Assembly: GCA_032821775.1 (NCBI GenBank)
Contig: JAVLRN010000005.1
Span: 2,542,001 to 2,606,000, forward strand
Length of the DNA stretch: 64,000 bases
DNA from: Sanguinoderma infundibulare
Taxonomy: Eukaryota > Basidiomycota > Agaricomycetes > Polyporales > Polyporaceae
Reading direction: 5' to 3'
Positions 45,426 to 55,496 of the stretch are shown here, one piece after another. The translations under genes were made by a program, and so were the position numbers. Below the pieces are notes generated by a model, which made no database searches, was not told where the DNA came from, and saw only the letters and a program-made list of their open reading frames with translations. The stretch's first letter is position 1; the number at the start of each line of letters is the position of its first letter.

Positions 45426-46595
45426 TGAGTCAGGAAGCTACAATGATGTGTGATGATATATGATGTACTTCAAACTTTGATTGAAGCTCATCCTCAAAGA
45501 AGGTGCCACCTGAAACAATGACTCTGAGCACTTCAATACTTGTGGGACCAAGGCTGCAGGTTTTGAGAGCAAGATGGGCAGAATGGACAAATATATAACT
45601 ACAATGAACTCTGGCAAGAGATGGTTCAGATGGTTGAGAATTATTGAAACTACTGTTTGTGCAGCAGACTGGGACCAAAAAGACAGCTACAGTTGGTGGA
45701 GTGATCACTGGATGACAGAGAAGCATGGCATAAAGCAGTTAATGTATCGCTGCCCGAAAAGGACAACCCTGATTATATAGAATATGCACAAACTATATAC
45801 CAAGTGCTCGGACATATACACAGCCTCAGCATGAGTCCAGAACTACCAGTGACCAATAGCCAGGGACTGCAATGGGTCTCCTATAACTCCCCTGCCTCCA
45901 TCATCAATACATCTTAGTCATGGCCAGAACCGTGGACTGCCTCAGTGACAGCACATTCTTGTGTGTGAGCAAAAGCCATATTCTGCTTGGCAAGCTGTGT
46001 GCAATAGTTCGAGAAATGGACCTGCTTGCAGTAAGCTTTGCTCCATTCCTGTTGGACAATGTGTGCAATTTTATTGAGTCACACAATGAATGCTGCATCA
46101 GGGAACTCTGAGTATTGCTACATGGTACAAAGAAGTGTTGTATGCAGGGAAGCCCTCAAAGCAGATGTCAACTGAGCATTGATCTCAGCCCCCTGCCTCT
46201 CGTCCCAAAGAGTGCAAAAATGTGAGGACAGCTCCCATTTGAGGGACATACACTATGGTGTGACAACAATGGCATTCACAAAGCAATGATACTATGTGAG
46301 GATGATGGTCAGTGATGAATCTGGCAAGATGACACAGGCATGCTGCCAATGACTGTAAGCAACCCAGTCAAGATGGTAGAATAAAGCATGTATGATGGCA
46401 ACAGAGGTCACCTATATGACATCGGAGCTCGTCCTCCATAAACCCCATGTTGAGAACATCATGCTCGAAGTTGGTAATGAGGGCTTCAATGTGCTCTGTG
46501 TACCTAGGAGACAGTTGACTGGTGAGGAGCATCATCTTATGATGTGTGGCATGAGCATCAAATCCAGCACTCACAGCAGAAGGAAGGGAGGACAT
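45426..46595 (-). pseudogene. Antisense gene aORF1 of A2, degraded
   Basis: The minus strand opens with MSSLPSAVSAGFDAHATHHK at 46595 and TSQLSPRYTEHIEALITNFE, aligning with the start of A1 aORF1 (TKQLSPLHVECIEGLIFELE). At the far end, SAHLALKTCSLGPTSIEVLR with GGTFFEDELQSKFEVHHI (about 45580-45460) aligns with the last A1 piece. The middle is broken by stops. The start lies 175 bases from the LTR. Confidence 0.5.
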
Positions 46596-46755
46596 GATGC
46601 TGAAAAGAAGTGTATAATGGAACTTCTGCAGCAACTTCAGTGAGCCTTTAAGCTACACCTCCAAGTCCAATGTGTCCTATGAAGTCAACATTATGAGATG
46701 TGGAGCCATTATAAGTGATTGACAGCTGCAGCAGAACTAAGGACAGTCCAGATTT

Positions 46756-46769
46756 CAGTGGGGAGGAGG
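46756..46769 (+). promoter_or_regulatory. 3' polypurine tract of A2
   Basis: CAGTGGGGAGGAGG, directly followed by the LTR start TGATGG. Confidence 0.75.
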
Positions 46770-47632
46770 TGATGGAACCGGAATCAGTGCCATCAATGAA
46801 ATCAGGTATAGAAGGCCTTGGACTAGCACATCTCTAGTGGACAGCCCCTGATGGACCATCAGATGCTCATCAGTCTCTCACCATAGGATGTTTGACCCTC
46901 AGACTGCTATAGAAGGTGATAGCTGTGACTTTGGAGGCCTTAGCTTTGGTAGTTTCTGATAGTGGGACACAACTATGTGATCACATCTATCCAGGAGTGG
47001 CCTCTGCAGCTCAGTAACATATTCTTTGGACTGCATCAGAAGCATATAGTAGATAGTAGAAGGAGCAGTCTTAGGGTCACAACATGGGAGCAGTGAGGTT
47101 CGCTTTGGGTGTAGAGTAGTGGCATGTATATAGTCACCAGTACATTTTGGGATAGACAGCTTTTGCCTCCCCACAGTTCAGAGCTCAGTTTGACTGTCTG
47201 CTGTGGCTGCTCCTTGTATTCTGTGCCCTTGGGCAGCATCAGTATCTAGTTTCTAGCCCATCTAGCCCATCTAGCATCTAGTCCTCCAGCATCTAGCTTC
47301 TACCCCATCTAGCCCATCTAGCTCTAGTGATTTCTCTAGTTGAGCTTCGAGTGCCACTCAACTCTACCCCCTCCCACCTATTTCTGTCTATGACTTGCTT
47401 TGGACCTCTCTGACCATCATCGATTTGGTCTGACCCTCTTCTATCCAGGTCCGAGCCTGCACTGCATTGAACCCCCTTCACACACTCCTCTTTTCATTCG
47501 AAGGTCCTCTGCTTTAGTTAGTCAGCTATTCAGCAGGCATGAGATCTGAGACTTCCTCGCTCTCTTCATCCACGATGCCCTGCCTTCCCCCAGAGTACAT
47601 CCTATGTGCTCAGGCCCCACTTTGGATCATCA
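46770..47632 (+). repeat. Gypsy family-A LTR (A2 3' LTR)
   Basis: 863 bp, TGATGGAACCGG to TTTGGATCATCA, clearly homologous along its length to 27263-28170. Eighteen bases later another gypsy LTR (47651) begins. Confidence 0.82.
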
Positions 47633-47650
47633 CCACATCAAACTAAAGAA

Positions 47651-48107
47651 TGTTACAATCACATATGTCTTTTTATTGGCTACCTATCATACCCATTCCA
47701 TTTCTTTTCTTTCCTGCCCTCTGGGTTCAACCCTGCCATCTCTCATAGTCTCCAAAGTCACAACACCTTGTGACACTCACTGCCTCGATGCTGTATACTA
47801 GGACTCTTACTTATGCCTTTCCTTTTGTTCTCTTTTTAGACAATAGTTTGTCGAAAACTAGTGCTCATAGTTTGCTATTATTCTCCCTTACATATATGCA
47901 CCTCAGTACTGTACTCCTGTTTCTCAGTTTGACCTCTTGAAGCTATTGAGGATCTCTCTCTCCATCGAACCTTGCCTGCTCATCAAACATGTCAATTAGC
48001 ACCTGAGATGCTAAAACACTTAAAACACTGCTCAACTCTCTCATCATTCTCTGCCCACCTTGATGGTGTGCACCATTGAATGATAACCAGAGGTTCTTAT
48101 TATAACA
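47651..48107 (+). repeat. 5' LTR of gypsy element C
   Basis: The LTR begins TGTTACAATCACATATG. Its first 340 bases match the 3' copy at 56314-56627. The right end is uncertain; TATAACA at 48101-48107 would give TGTTA/TAACA ends. Confidence 0.65.
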
Positions 48108-48395
48108 TTAGGTCAAACTCTTCTACCCTGCCAACTTCTTCAAGTTTAGGCAGCCACCCTGGCATTCAGCACTGACTGACCTTCACTAATTGTGACCTAA
48201 AATACAGACAGCATCTGAAAATTCTCAAACTGCCACATCACCTTCTCTGGAGATTGTTGAGTGTTTATCACTGGAACAGATGGAGTACCCCTCAAACATG
48301 TCACATAAGTAAGTCACACTGCTTGACCTATAGGATCTCTAGAGAACCCTGCAATTCCATTATTCAGACCCACACATTCTGCCACTTCCACTTTT

Positions 48396-49335
48396 ATGAA
48401 CCCTATCAGCTTCATCCTAACCACTGCTCTATCCACCATGTTCACAATCACTGCCACAACCACCACACCAATCAAAGTGACAGAACAAAAGATTAAACAA
48501 CCCTCAAACTTCACTGAAGATCACACTGAAGTGGCTGCTTTCCTCAACACCTGCAGGATGTATCTCCATATCAACAAGGAGGCTTATCTCAATAATGAAG
48601 ACAAGATCATATTCATCCTCTCCTTCCTTGTGAGAGGAACCACAGGTCCCTGGAAGGAAGCAGTCATGGCTCAAACCTATGAGCTGGACACCAATGGCAT
48701 GAAGAAAGAATTTGGAGCTTGGAATGTGTTTGTTAAGGAGTTCAAAAATGTCTTCAAACCCCTCTCCCTGATTAGTGAATCAATCACTAAGATGAAGATG
48801 CTGAAGCAGACCAGGCTAGTAGAGGACTACATCACCATTTTCTGACCTTTAGCAGTCAGATCTATCATCAAGGACATTGATGTCCTTTTGGACTACTTCT
48901 TTTTGAACTACTTCCTCTCAGGACTGTCTCCAGGATTAGTCCAGAGCATCCTCTCTGTACCTACACTCCCAACCACCATTGAAGGATACTATGCATTAGC
49001 CATTCACCTAGACCTTCAGTGGCATAAGATCAATGAGTACATCAAGGTAACAAAGGCAACCCTTCTTTAGACCAACAAATCATCCCTTACCACCACCACC
49101 CCTATGCACCTCTAAAAGCTCACTGAGAAGGAAAGAGCCTGGTTTCAAAGGGATGAAATCTGATTTTACTGTCACAAGCCCAGCCACATCACCTCCAACT
49201 GCATGGACAATTCAAACTCCACCCAGGGCCAGAAAAGAACCTCTACCCCCCACAACTATCAGCAGATATGTGTAGTAAGATCCAAACCCAATGTAACCCC
49301 CACATTCACAGATAGCCCTATTTCTTGCATCTGAG
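48396..49335 (+). pseudogene. Element C gag
   Basis: A 149-codon frame (48396-48845) reads PSNFTEDHTEVAAFLNTCRM, then FIFSFLVRG-like and WNVFVKEFKNVFKPLSLISE, the retrotransposon Gag core. In the same frame after a stop comes YFLSGLSPGLVQSILSVPTL. A zinc-knuckle remnant YCHKPSHITSNC lies near 49164-49200, its first cysteine codon replaced by a stop. Confidence 0.78.
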
Positions 49336-49442
49336 CAATCTACACTTCTGACAGATGCTGAGAAAGAGAAGATAGTGAACATTGCCAAAGCAGAGGATTT
49401 TTGAGGTAGTCATTCACATTGACATCTGAATGACCACTCATC

Positions 49443-49960
49443 ATGGTATCACCTGTAATTGTAGTAAAAGTATCCAACCAATCTATGCATATTCCAGTCT
49501 CGATTGCACATGATCAAACTATCAAAACTCACACCCTCCTTGACTCAGAAGCAGAAAGAATTTTTATTGACACCAACTTCACTAAATTCCATGGACTATC
49601 TCTTTTCAAGCTCCTATCTCTCATTCCAGTGTTCAATATGGATGAAACCCCCAATCCATAAGGGTTTATCACCCACTGTGTGCAAAAGAATATTACTATA
49701 GTCAGAGTCTCTAGATACACTCGACTACTAGTGACCTTGCTAGGAAAGGAGTGTATTATCCTCAGATTACCCTCGCTATGACAGACAAATGTGCAGATAG
49801 ACTGGCAGCATGGCACTATACACCTCCCTTTGCTGAAACAAGACCCACCCATTCCTCTTTTCACCTTAACATCCTCATGAAGAGCCACTGTAGAAGATGT
49901 ACCTGATGAAGGAGAACTTTTCACATTATTCTCAACAGAAGCACCTTTGCTTGTCCCCAA
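49443..49960 (+). pseudogene. Element C protease
   Basis: The frame reads VSIAHDQTIKTHTLLDSEAE, where the family has LLDSGA; the glycine after DS is changed to glutamate (GAA). RIFIDTNFTKFHGL follows. A stop at 49659 and a shifted continuation complete the decay. Confidence 0.68.
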
Positions 49961-50299
49961 TCAATTTACTACTTTAAAGCAATCTGCTAATACACCAGAT
50001 GATGCCCTTATCAAGCTCAACCAGGGACCCCTTCCTGAGGACTTATTTGTCTTCTATATCTAAGGAGAGCCCTTTTTAAAAATCTTCAACCCACAGGACT
50101 CCCCCCCACCAATGTCTGACCTCTTCAAGGAAGACCTATTCTCCACTCCTCATACTTTAGGATGCCTCACTCATTGATGGTCTTTCAGATTCTACCATCA
50201 ATACTTTTTAGGTCAATAAGCATTGACTGCAGCTAAACTCAATCCAGCTATGAAAATGGCTCAGTAATAACATGAGAAGGAGAAAACCTGCTCACTCGA

Positions 50300-51490
50300 A
50301 GAGATGGTACCTGACTCCTACCAAGAATATTGAGACATCTTTAAGAAGAAGGCAGCTGAACATTTTTCTAAACCACAGTTCTACAACCATGCTATTGACC
50401 TCAAACCTGACTTTGTTCCTAGAAATTGCAAGGCCTATCCACTCTCTCTGAAGGAGCAGTCTGCTTTTAACAAATTCATTGACAAGAACCTGCACAAAGG
50501 TTACATCAGACTATTGAAATTGCCTATGGCCTTATCCTTCTTCTTCATATTGAAGAAAGATGGGTCTTTTTGCCTTTGTCAGGACTACCACTACCTCAAT
50601 GACAGAACAGTTAAGAATGCCTACCCCTTACCTCTTGTTCAAGAACTAATTGACAAGTTTCAGGGAGCTATCATCTTTTCTAAGATGGATCTCCACTCTA
50701 AATATAACAATGTTCGAATCAAGGATAGGGATAAATGGAAGGCAGTGTTCAAGTGTTTTCGAGGACTTTTTGAACTCACAGTGATGTGCTTTGGCCTGTG
50801 CAACTCTCCTCCCACCTTCCAAGCTATGATGAACAATCTCTTTCATAATATAATCAATGAGGGTTGGATGGTGATCTGCATGGATCTAGGATGACATCCT
50901 TATATTCTCTAAGAATGCCACAATCCATGCTCAATGCACTCAACAAGTTCTACAATAGCTCAGAGAAAATGACCTTTTTCTGAAACCAGAAAAGTGTTTC
51001 TTCAATGTGCTCAAAGTGGAATTTCTTGACCTTCTCATCAAACCCAGAGTCCTAGCTATGGATCTGACCAAACTTCAAGGAATCCATGATTGACCCACTC
51101 CCACCTCTGTAAAAGGTGTTCACTTCTTCCTAAGATTCAGTAATTTCTACTAATGGTTTATTTTCCACTACTCCAACCTTGCTCACCCACTCCATGACCT
51201 GACCAAGAAGGATGCACTCTGGACTTGGAGCATAGCTGAACAGTAGGCATTCAATGCTCTCAAGGCACAGTTCACTGAGGCATCCATCCTTCTTCTGCCA
51301 AACAAGTTAAAACTATTTACCATCAAGTCTGACACCTTCAAATTTGCCAGTGATGCAGTGCTATGCCAGGCAGATGCCAATGGAGACATGCATCCATGTG
51401 CCTATCTGTCTCAATCCTTTGATACAGTTCAACATAACTATAAGATTTATAACTGAAAACTATTAAAAATTGTTTGAGCCTTAGAGGAGT
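50300..51490 (+). pseudogene. Element C reverse transcriptase and RNase H
   Basis: From 50330 the frame reads [60 protein letters not shown] and [20 protein letters not shown], with the first catalytic aspartate in SKMDL. At the active-site box ICMD is followed by a small insertion that shifts the frame before the second aspartate (near 50880-50895). RNase H pieces ALWTWSIAEQ, ASILLLPNKLKLFTIKSDTF and FASDAVLCQADANGDMHPCA run to 51490 (EEWHHYL), where the hAT-like MITE begins. The end of RNase H and the integrase zinc region are missing. Confidence 0.8.
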
Positions 51491-51502
51491 GGCACCACTA
51501 CC

Positions 51503-52309
51503 TAGGCTGTAGTGTGGGTGTACCCATGGATGTCAGAGTGCTCACCCACACTCACACCCACAAAAAACCCACCTCCATGAATCCATGGGTATCCTTGAGT
51601 GTAGGTGCAAAACTTTAGGTGCTGAGTGTATCATCCACACTCATGAATATGTGAGTTTTTTATAGGTGTCAATGAGTCTTGAGGGGGGTAGGAAGGTCAT
51701 TGTTGTTGTTGTTCAGTGATGAATTGATAGATTTCTATCATTGTTGTTGCTCTTTGAAGCTACTGACTGCTATATCTAGGACATATCATTTATTTTTAGA
51801 TTCCTGGCCATCCTATGACATGCTGGAGCCATTAATTCTCAGCCACACCATGCTTTCTAGGCTTATATCTCAATAACTGAGCCACAGACCAAAGTCACAA
51901 TGAGACCATTGAAAAGCTATGATCAGTAGCTTTTTAATGAGGTATTAATTGTTCCAAGGCAACCACTCAAGGCTTCGCTATGGGCACTTCCTCCTCCTTA
52001 CCCCCCTCCTGCCCATAGCAGTGTTTGTGGCTTTGTACTATTGCATCAGATGTGTTGTATGAACATTGATATAACAATTAAGATGTCAAAAGAAGCACCT
52101 CAAAAGGTACAGAAATGAATTAATAATGGTAGAAATAATACCTCCAGCCTGTTGAAACTGCTATAGATGCTTATGCTGATGGCTATATCCACAACCTATG
52201 TCATGGGTGTAGGTTTGGCTGTGAGTGAGCCAAACCTGACCCACACTTACACCCACATGGGTTACTCATAAAAATTTACATAGGTAATCCACACCCATGA
52301 CACAGCCTA
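51503..52309 (+). mobile_element. hAT-like MITE, family 3, copy 1
   Basis: The 807-bp segment starts TAGGCTGTAGTGTGGGTG and ends CACACCCATGACACAGCCTA, imperfect inverted ends of about 20 bp. The octamers outside do not match, and RNase H/integrase sequence is missing around it, so a deletion probably took one target copy. The sister copy at 56628 is inverted. Open frames in both copies are similar only because the copies are. Confidence 0.7.
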
Positions 52310-53310
52310 GCAAGTCAAACCCTAGAGTTGCTGCAGCACCACCACTGGTGGTCCAGTATGGCTGTCTTTGTTTGCAATTACATGCATGGCTGTGCCCTCT
52401 GCCAGCAGACTAAAGTCAACACCCATTCCACCATTCCTTCTCTCATGATTATCCCAGCAAAATCTAATGCACACCCCTTCAAAATGGTCTCCATTGACTT
52501 CATCACCAATCTGCCACCCTCTGCTGGTTTTGACACTCTCATGGTTGTGGCAGACTATGACTCTATGAAGGGGGTAGTTCTGTGCCTATGTATGAAAACT
52601 ATTAATTTCATGGAAACTTCCCTCCTCTACCACCAATTCATCTACAAACACTTTGGACTTCCATCCTGCATCATCTCCAACAGAGGACCACAGTTCTTGG
52701 CCAAAGTGTTTTAGGAGTTAATCCATCTAATGGGATGCAAATTGGCCATAAGCACTGCCTATCATCCATAGACCAACAGTGAGACAGAGCAGATGAACCA
52801 AGTGATTAAGGCCTACCCACAGACCTTTTGTGCCAATCACCTGGAGGACTGGTCCACATTCCTCCTGGACATTGAGTTCATGCACAATCAATGCATGGCA
52901 CAAGGACATAATGCCTCCCCCTTCTATCTCATGATGAACTACAATCTCTGAGCCATTCCTTCTGTATTTCTCAAAACCCTTATTCCATCTGTAAAACAAT
53001 GCCTTGATTTTTTTCAGAAGGCAAGAGAAGAAGCCCTTGCAGCTTATGAGCTAGCCTGACAGTGCATATGACTGAGTGCATTACAAGGGGGTTCACACCA
53101 TTCAAGAAGGGACAGAAGGTCTGGCTCAATGCAAAGAACCTTCAATTTATCACCGACCATTGGAAACTGGCCATGAAGAGACAAGGACCATTCAAAATCA
53201 CAAAAGTTTTAGGTCTGCTGACCTACCATCTTCAACTTTCCATTTAATGGAGAATTTATCCTGTATTCCACGCCACCCTCCTAATGCTGTACCATGAGAA
53301 TGCAACACAT
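52310..53310 (+). pseudogene. Element C integrase
   Basis: A 128-codon frame (52328-52714) reads HHHWWSSMAVFVCNYMHGCA, CQQTKVNTHSTIPSLM, FKMVSIDFITNLPPSAGFDT, and HFGLPSCIISNRGPQFLAKV. Here the family's second acidic residue (S-D-R) reads N in ISNRGP. STAYHP, a stop, then TNSETEQMNQVIKAYPQTF and EDWSTFLLDIEFMHNQCMAQ follow, and the C-terminal ends ATLLMLYHENATH-like at 53310. The solo LTR interrupts the tether to the chromodomain. Confidence 0.8.
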
Positions 53311-54721
53311 TGTTATGTCTCAATATTTGCAAGCCTTATACAAGTATCAATATATAGTTGAGTATTGAATCTAATCTTACTTATTGAAGTAAAGCTATGA
53401 GTTGTTATCTAAACAACTCAAGAGATGTGATATTCAGAGGAGACTTCCATAGACAAAACAGTAACTTAGGCAGTTAACCTTGAGACTTATATCTTAGAGA
53501 ACTTGAGTGAAGAGTCCACTATGAACTGTAGGCTTAGGGGATGGGGAGTTTCCTCCATGAATAGTAGAGACTAGAGAACAGGGTTCCCTCTAAATGATTT
53601 AGGGAGATCTCATGGATAAGACAAGAGACTGAAAACTGGAGGTCACTACTGGTGCATTGCCCCTTATATACACTTCTGGGTGCTGCTGACTCAGCTTGTA
53701 ACTAGATAAAGTACTATGTATAGTAACTATAGACTGCTGCTGTGGACTGTGCACTGCAGACTGTGCACTGTGGGCTGCAGACTGAGTCATAATGAGTCAT
53801 TGGTGCTGTGGCAGCTGCAGCACAGTACTGCAGACTGTGCACTGCAAACTGTGCAGTGCTGTGGACTGTGCATTGCTGCAGACTGTGCAATGTATCCTAA
53901 TGAGTCCAGAAAGGGGGGAAAGGCTATAGTAAGCCTATCTTCTGCTGCAGGCTGAGTCATAATGAGTCACTGCAGTAGAGTAAGTCATAGTGAGTCAGGT
54001 AGAGTCAGTCTCGGACTGTAAGATGAGTCATGACTGCAGGCTGAGTCCTGGTGGGGTCCGAGTCAGGATGAGTCCTGTTAATGAATCCTGAGTCATACTT
54101 AGAACATTCCAGTATTTGATAGAATATTCAGGATATGACTATAGACTGTGGACTGCAGGAGGAGTCACAGTGAGCCTGAGTATTAGGTGAGGGATAGACT
54201 GTGTAAGACACAGTTTAGAGTGCTTGATACATGTTCTTGCTGGAGCATGGTCATGTGGGCATGTCTAGTCTGGCTGCAAGTCCATGTATGATAGATGGAG
54301 AAATGAATAAAGGGAAACTGTGCACAGCACAGTTACTGACAATGGTAGAGGTGGAGACAGGCTGTGTATAGCACAGTCTCTAAGGAGGATGAGAGATAGA
54401 CTGTGTCGTACACAGTCTATAGTGTATAAGTCTGTAGTAGTCCAAGTATATGCAAGGTAAGTAGATAATGAATGTGTATGTCTGTAGATACAGATAGATA
54501 GTAAAGGAGTAGACTGTCCATAGTATGGCCTGGAGTAGGAGGAATGTATAGGTTCATATAGATGGATGCATGAATGGATATGGGTATAATCTATACAATA
54601 GAGTCATGGTAGAGTGTATGTGAGAGATGTGAGGTCTGAGATGGTAGTGATAGATATATGAGTCCATGTGAGATAGATGTAGTAAGAAAAAATAATAACC
54701 CTCGATGTTAGCATTATAGCA
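53311..54721 (-). mobile_element. 1.4-kb solo LTR with AP-1/Gcn4 site clu­ster
   Basis: The segment runs TGTTATGTCTC to ATTATAGCA, is flanked by CACAT (53306-53310 and 54722-54726), and separates the H-G of a frame that otherwise reads NATHGLNFSLPPP. This makes it a solo LTR with a 5-bp target duplication. On the minus strand a TATA box TATATAAGGGG (plus 53660-53670) marks the promoter, with U3 to the right and R-U5 to the left. The adjacent 400 bp of U3 carry eight perfect TGASTCA sites. No protein is encoded. Confidence 0.85.
53660..54095 (-). promoter_or_regulatory. TATA box and eight TGA(G/C)TCA sites
   Basis: The TATA box is the reverse complement of CCTTATATA (53662-53670). TGASTCA occurs at 53687, 53783, 53793, 53953, 53963, 53991, 54024 and 54089 (start positions), all upstream of the TATA box in minus orientation. 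TGASTCA is the palindromic core bound by fungal Gcn4/AP-1-type bZIP proteins. About 0.05 sites would be expected in 409 random bases, but part of the excess comes from duplication of a GAGTCATAATGAGTCA unit. Confidence 0.7.
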
Positions 54722-54744
54722 CACATGGCCTGAACTTCTCGCTA

Positions 54745-55235
54745 CAGTACAATATCTCATAATGCAAGAGCTCATAATGCATAAGTTCCGATAATGCATA
54801 ACTTTTGGCGGGGACGGACTCCGTACGCGGGAACTTATGCATGAAATCTACTTCCGCATAATGCATAAAGTTTTGGCCGGTATGCACTACGGGATCTGCC
54901 ATATATAGTTATTGCGGCGGGCGCCAAGCGATAAAAGTGGCGTGGGAGGTGAATTTCTCAGTCGTCCCACGCCATTCCACCTTAGCCACGGTCCTTCACC
55001 AGCTCATCCTGGCATCCGAAAGCCTCGTTGATGCCATCTAGAAAGCCTCACAACTCTGTCCCATAGGGCGGAAGCGATTATTGACCGCCTTCCAACAGAT
55101 CATGGGTGTGGGAAGTCTCGGACCCCAAGCGCTAAAGGGATCTTGCGCCACGTGACCCATCCCATCCTGCATAAGACCTCATAATGCATACGAAAATATG
55201 GGGACGGACCGTATGCATTATGAGATATTGTACTG
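54745..55235 (+). mobile_element. Tigger/pogo-type MITE
   Basis: A 491-bp element has perfect inverted ends starting CAGTACAATATCTCATAATG and is flanked by TA (54743-54744 and 55236-55237). The motif CATAATGCA recurs several times near both ends, a possible transposase-binding array. The termini equal the right end of the Tigger relic at 1-2603 with one mismatch. The interior is CpG-rich, unlike its flanks, so the insertion is probably recent. No open frame was recognised. Confidence 0.88.
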
Positions 55236-55237
55236 TA

Positions 55238-55430
55238 CCACCTCCTAACCTGATTGAAGGAAAAGAAGAGTATAAAGTTGATGCCATTGTCAGACATCAG
55301 ACATGCTACAGATGCATGTCTTATCTAGTCAAATTGATCAGCTATCCCACCACTGAAAACTCCTGGAAACTGGAGGACTCATTTTACTATGCTGCAGAGA
55401 CCCTACAGGTATATAAGAAGGTGCACTGAC
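55238..55430 (+). pseudogene. Element C chromodomain
   Basis: The frame reads PPPNLIEGKEEYKVDAIVRH, YLVKLISYPTTENSWKLEDS and AAETLQVYKKVH: a chromodomain with the usual E-x-E-Y-x-V-x-x-I start and W-x-x-x-x end. No internal stop within it. It is separated from the integrase core by two insertions. Confidence 0.82.
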
Positions 55431-55496
55431 TCTAGAACCACCATTGCCCATCCCCCTTTCACCTCTGCACCCACCCACTGCCACTAGCCTGCATAA

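Larger units (their letters stand above)
35047..47632 (+). mobile_element. Ty3/gypsy element A2, full domain order plus antisense block
   Basis: A2 has LTR, gag, protease, RT, RNase H, integrase, internal purine tract, antisense genes aORF2 and aORF1, 3' polypurine tract and LTR (46770-47632). It is the only copy in the window with all parts, and so the reference for A1 and A3. Two hAT-type MITEs (38636-39052 and 39469-39880) are inserted in it. All coding regions carry stops. Confidence 0.8.
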
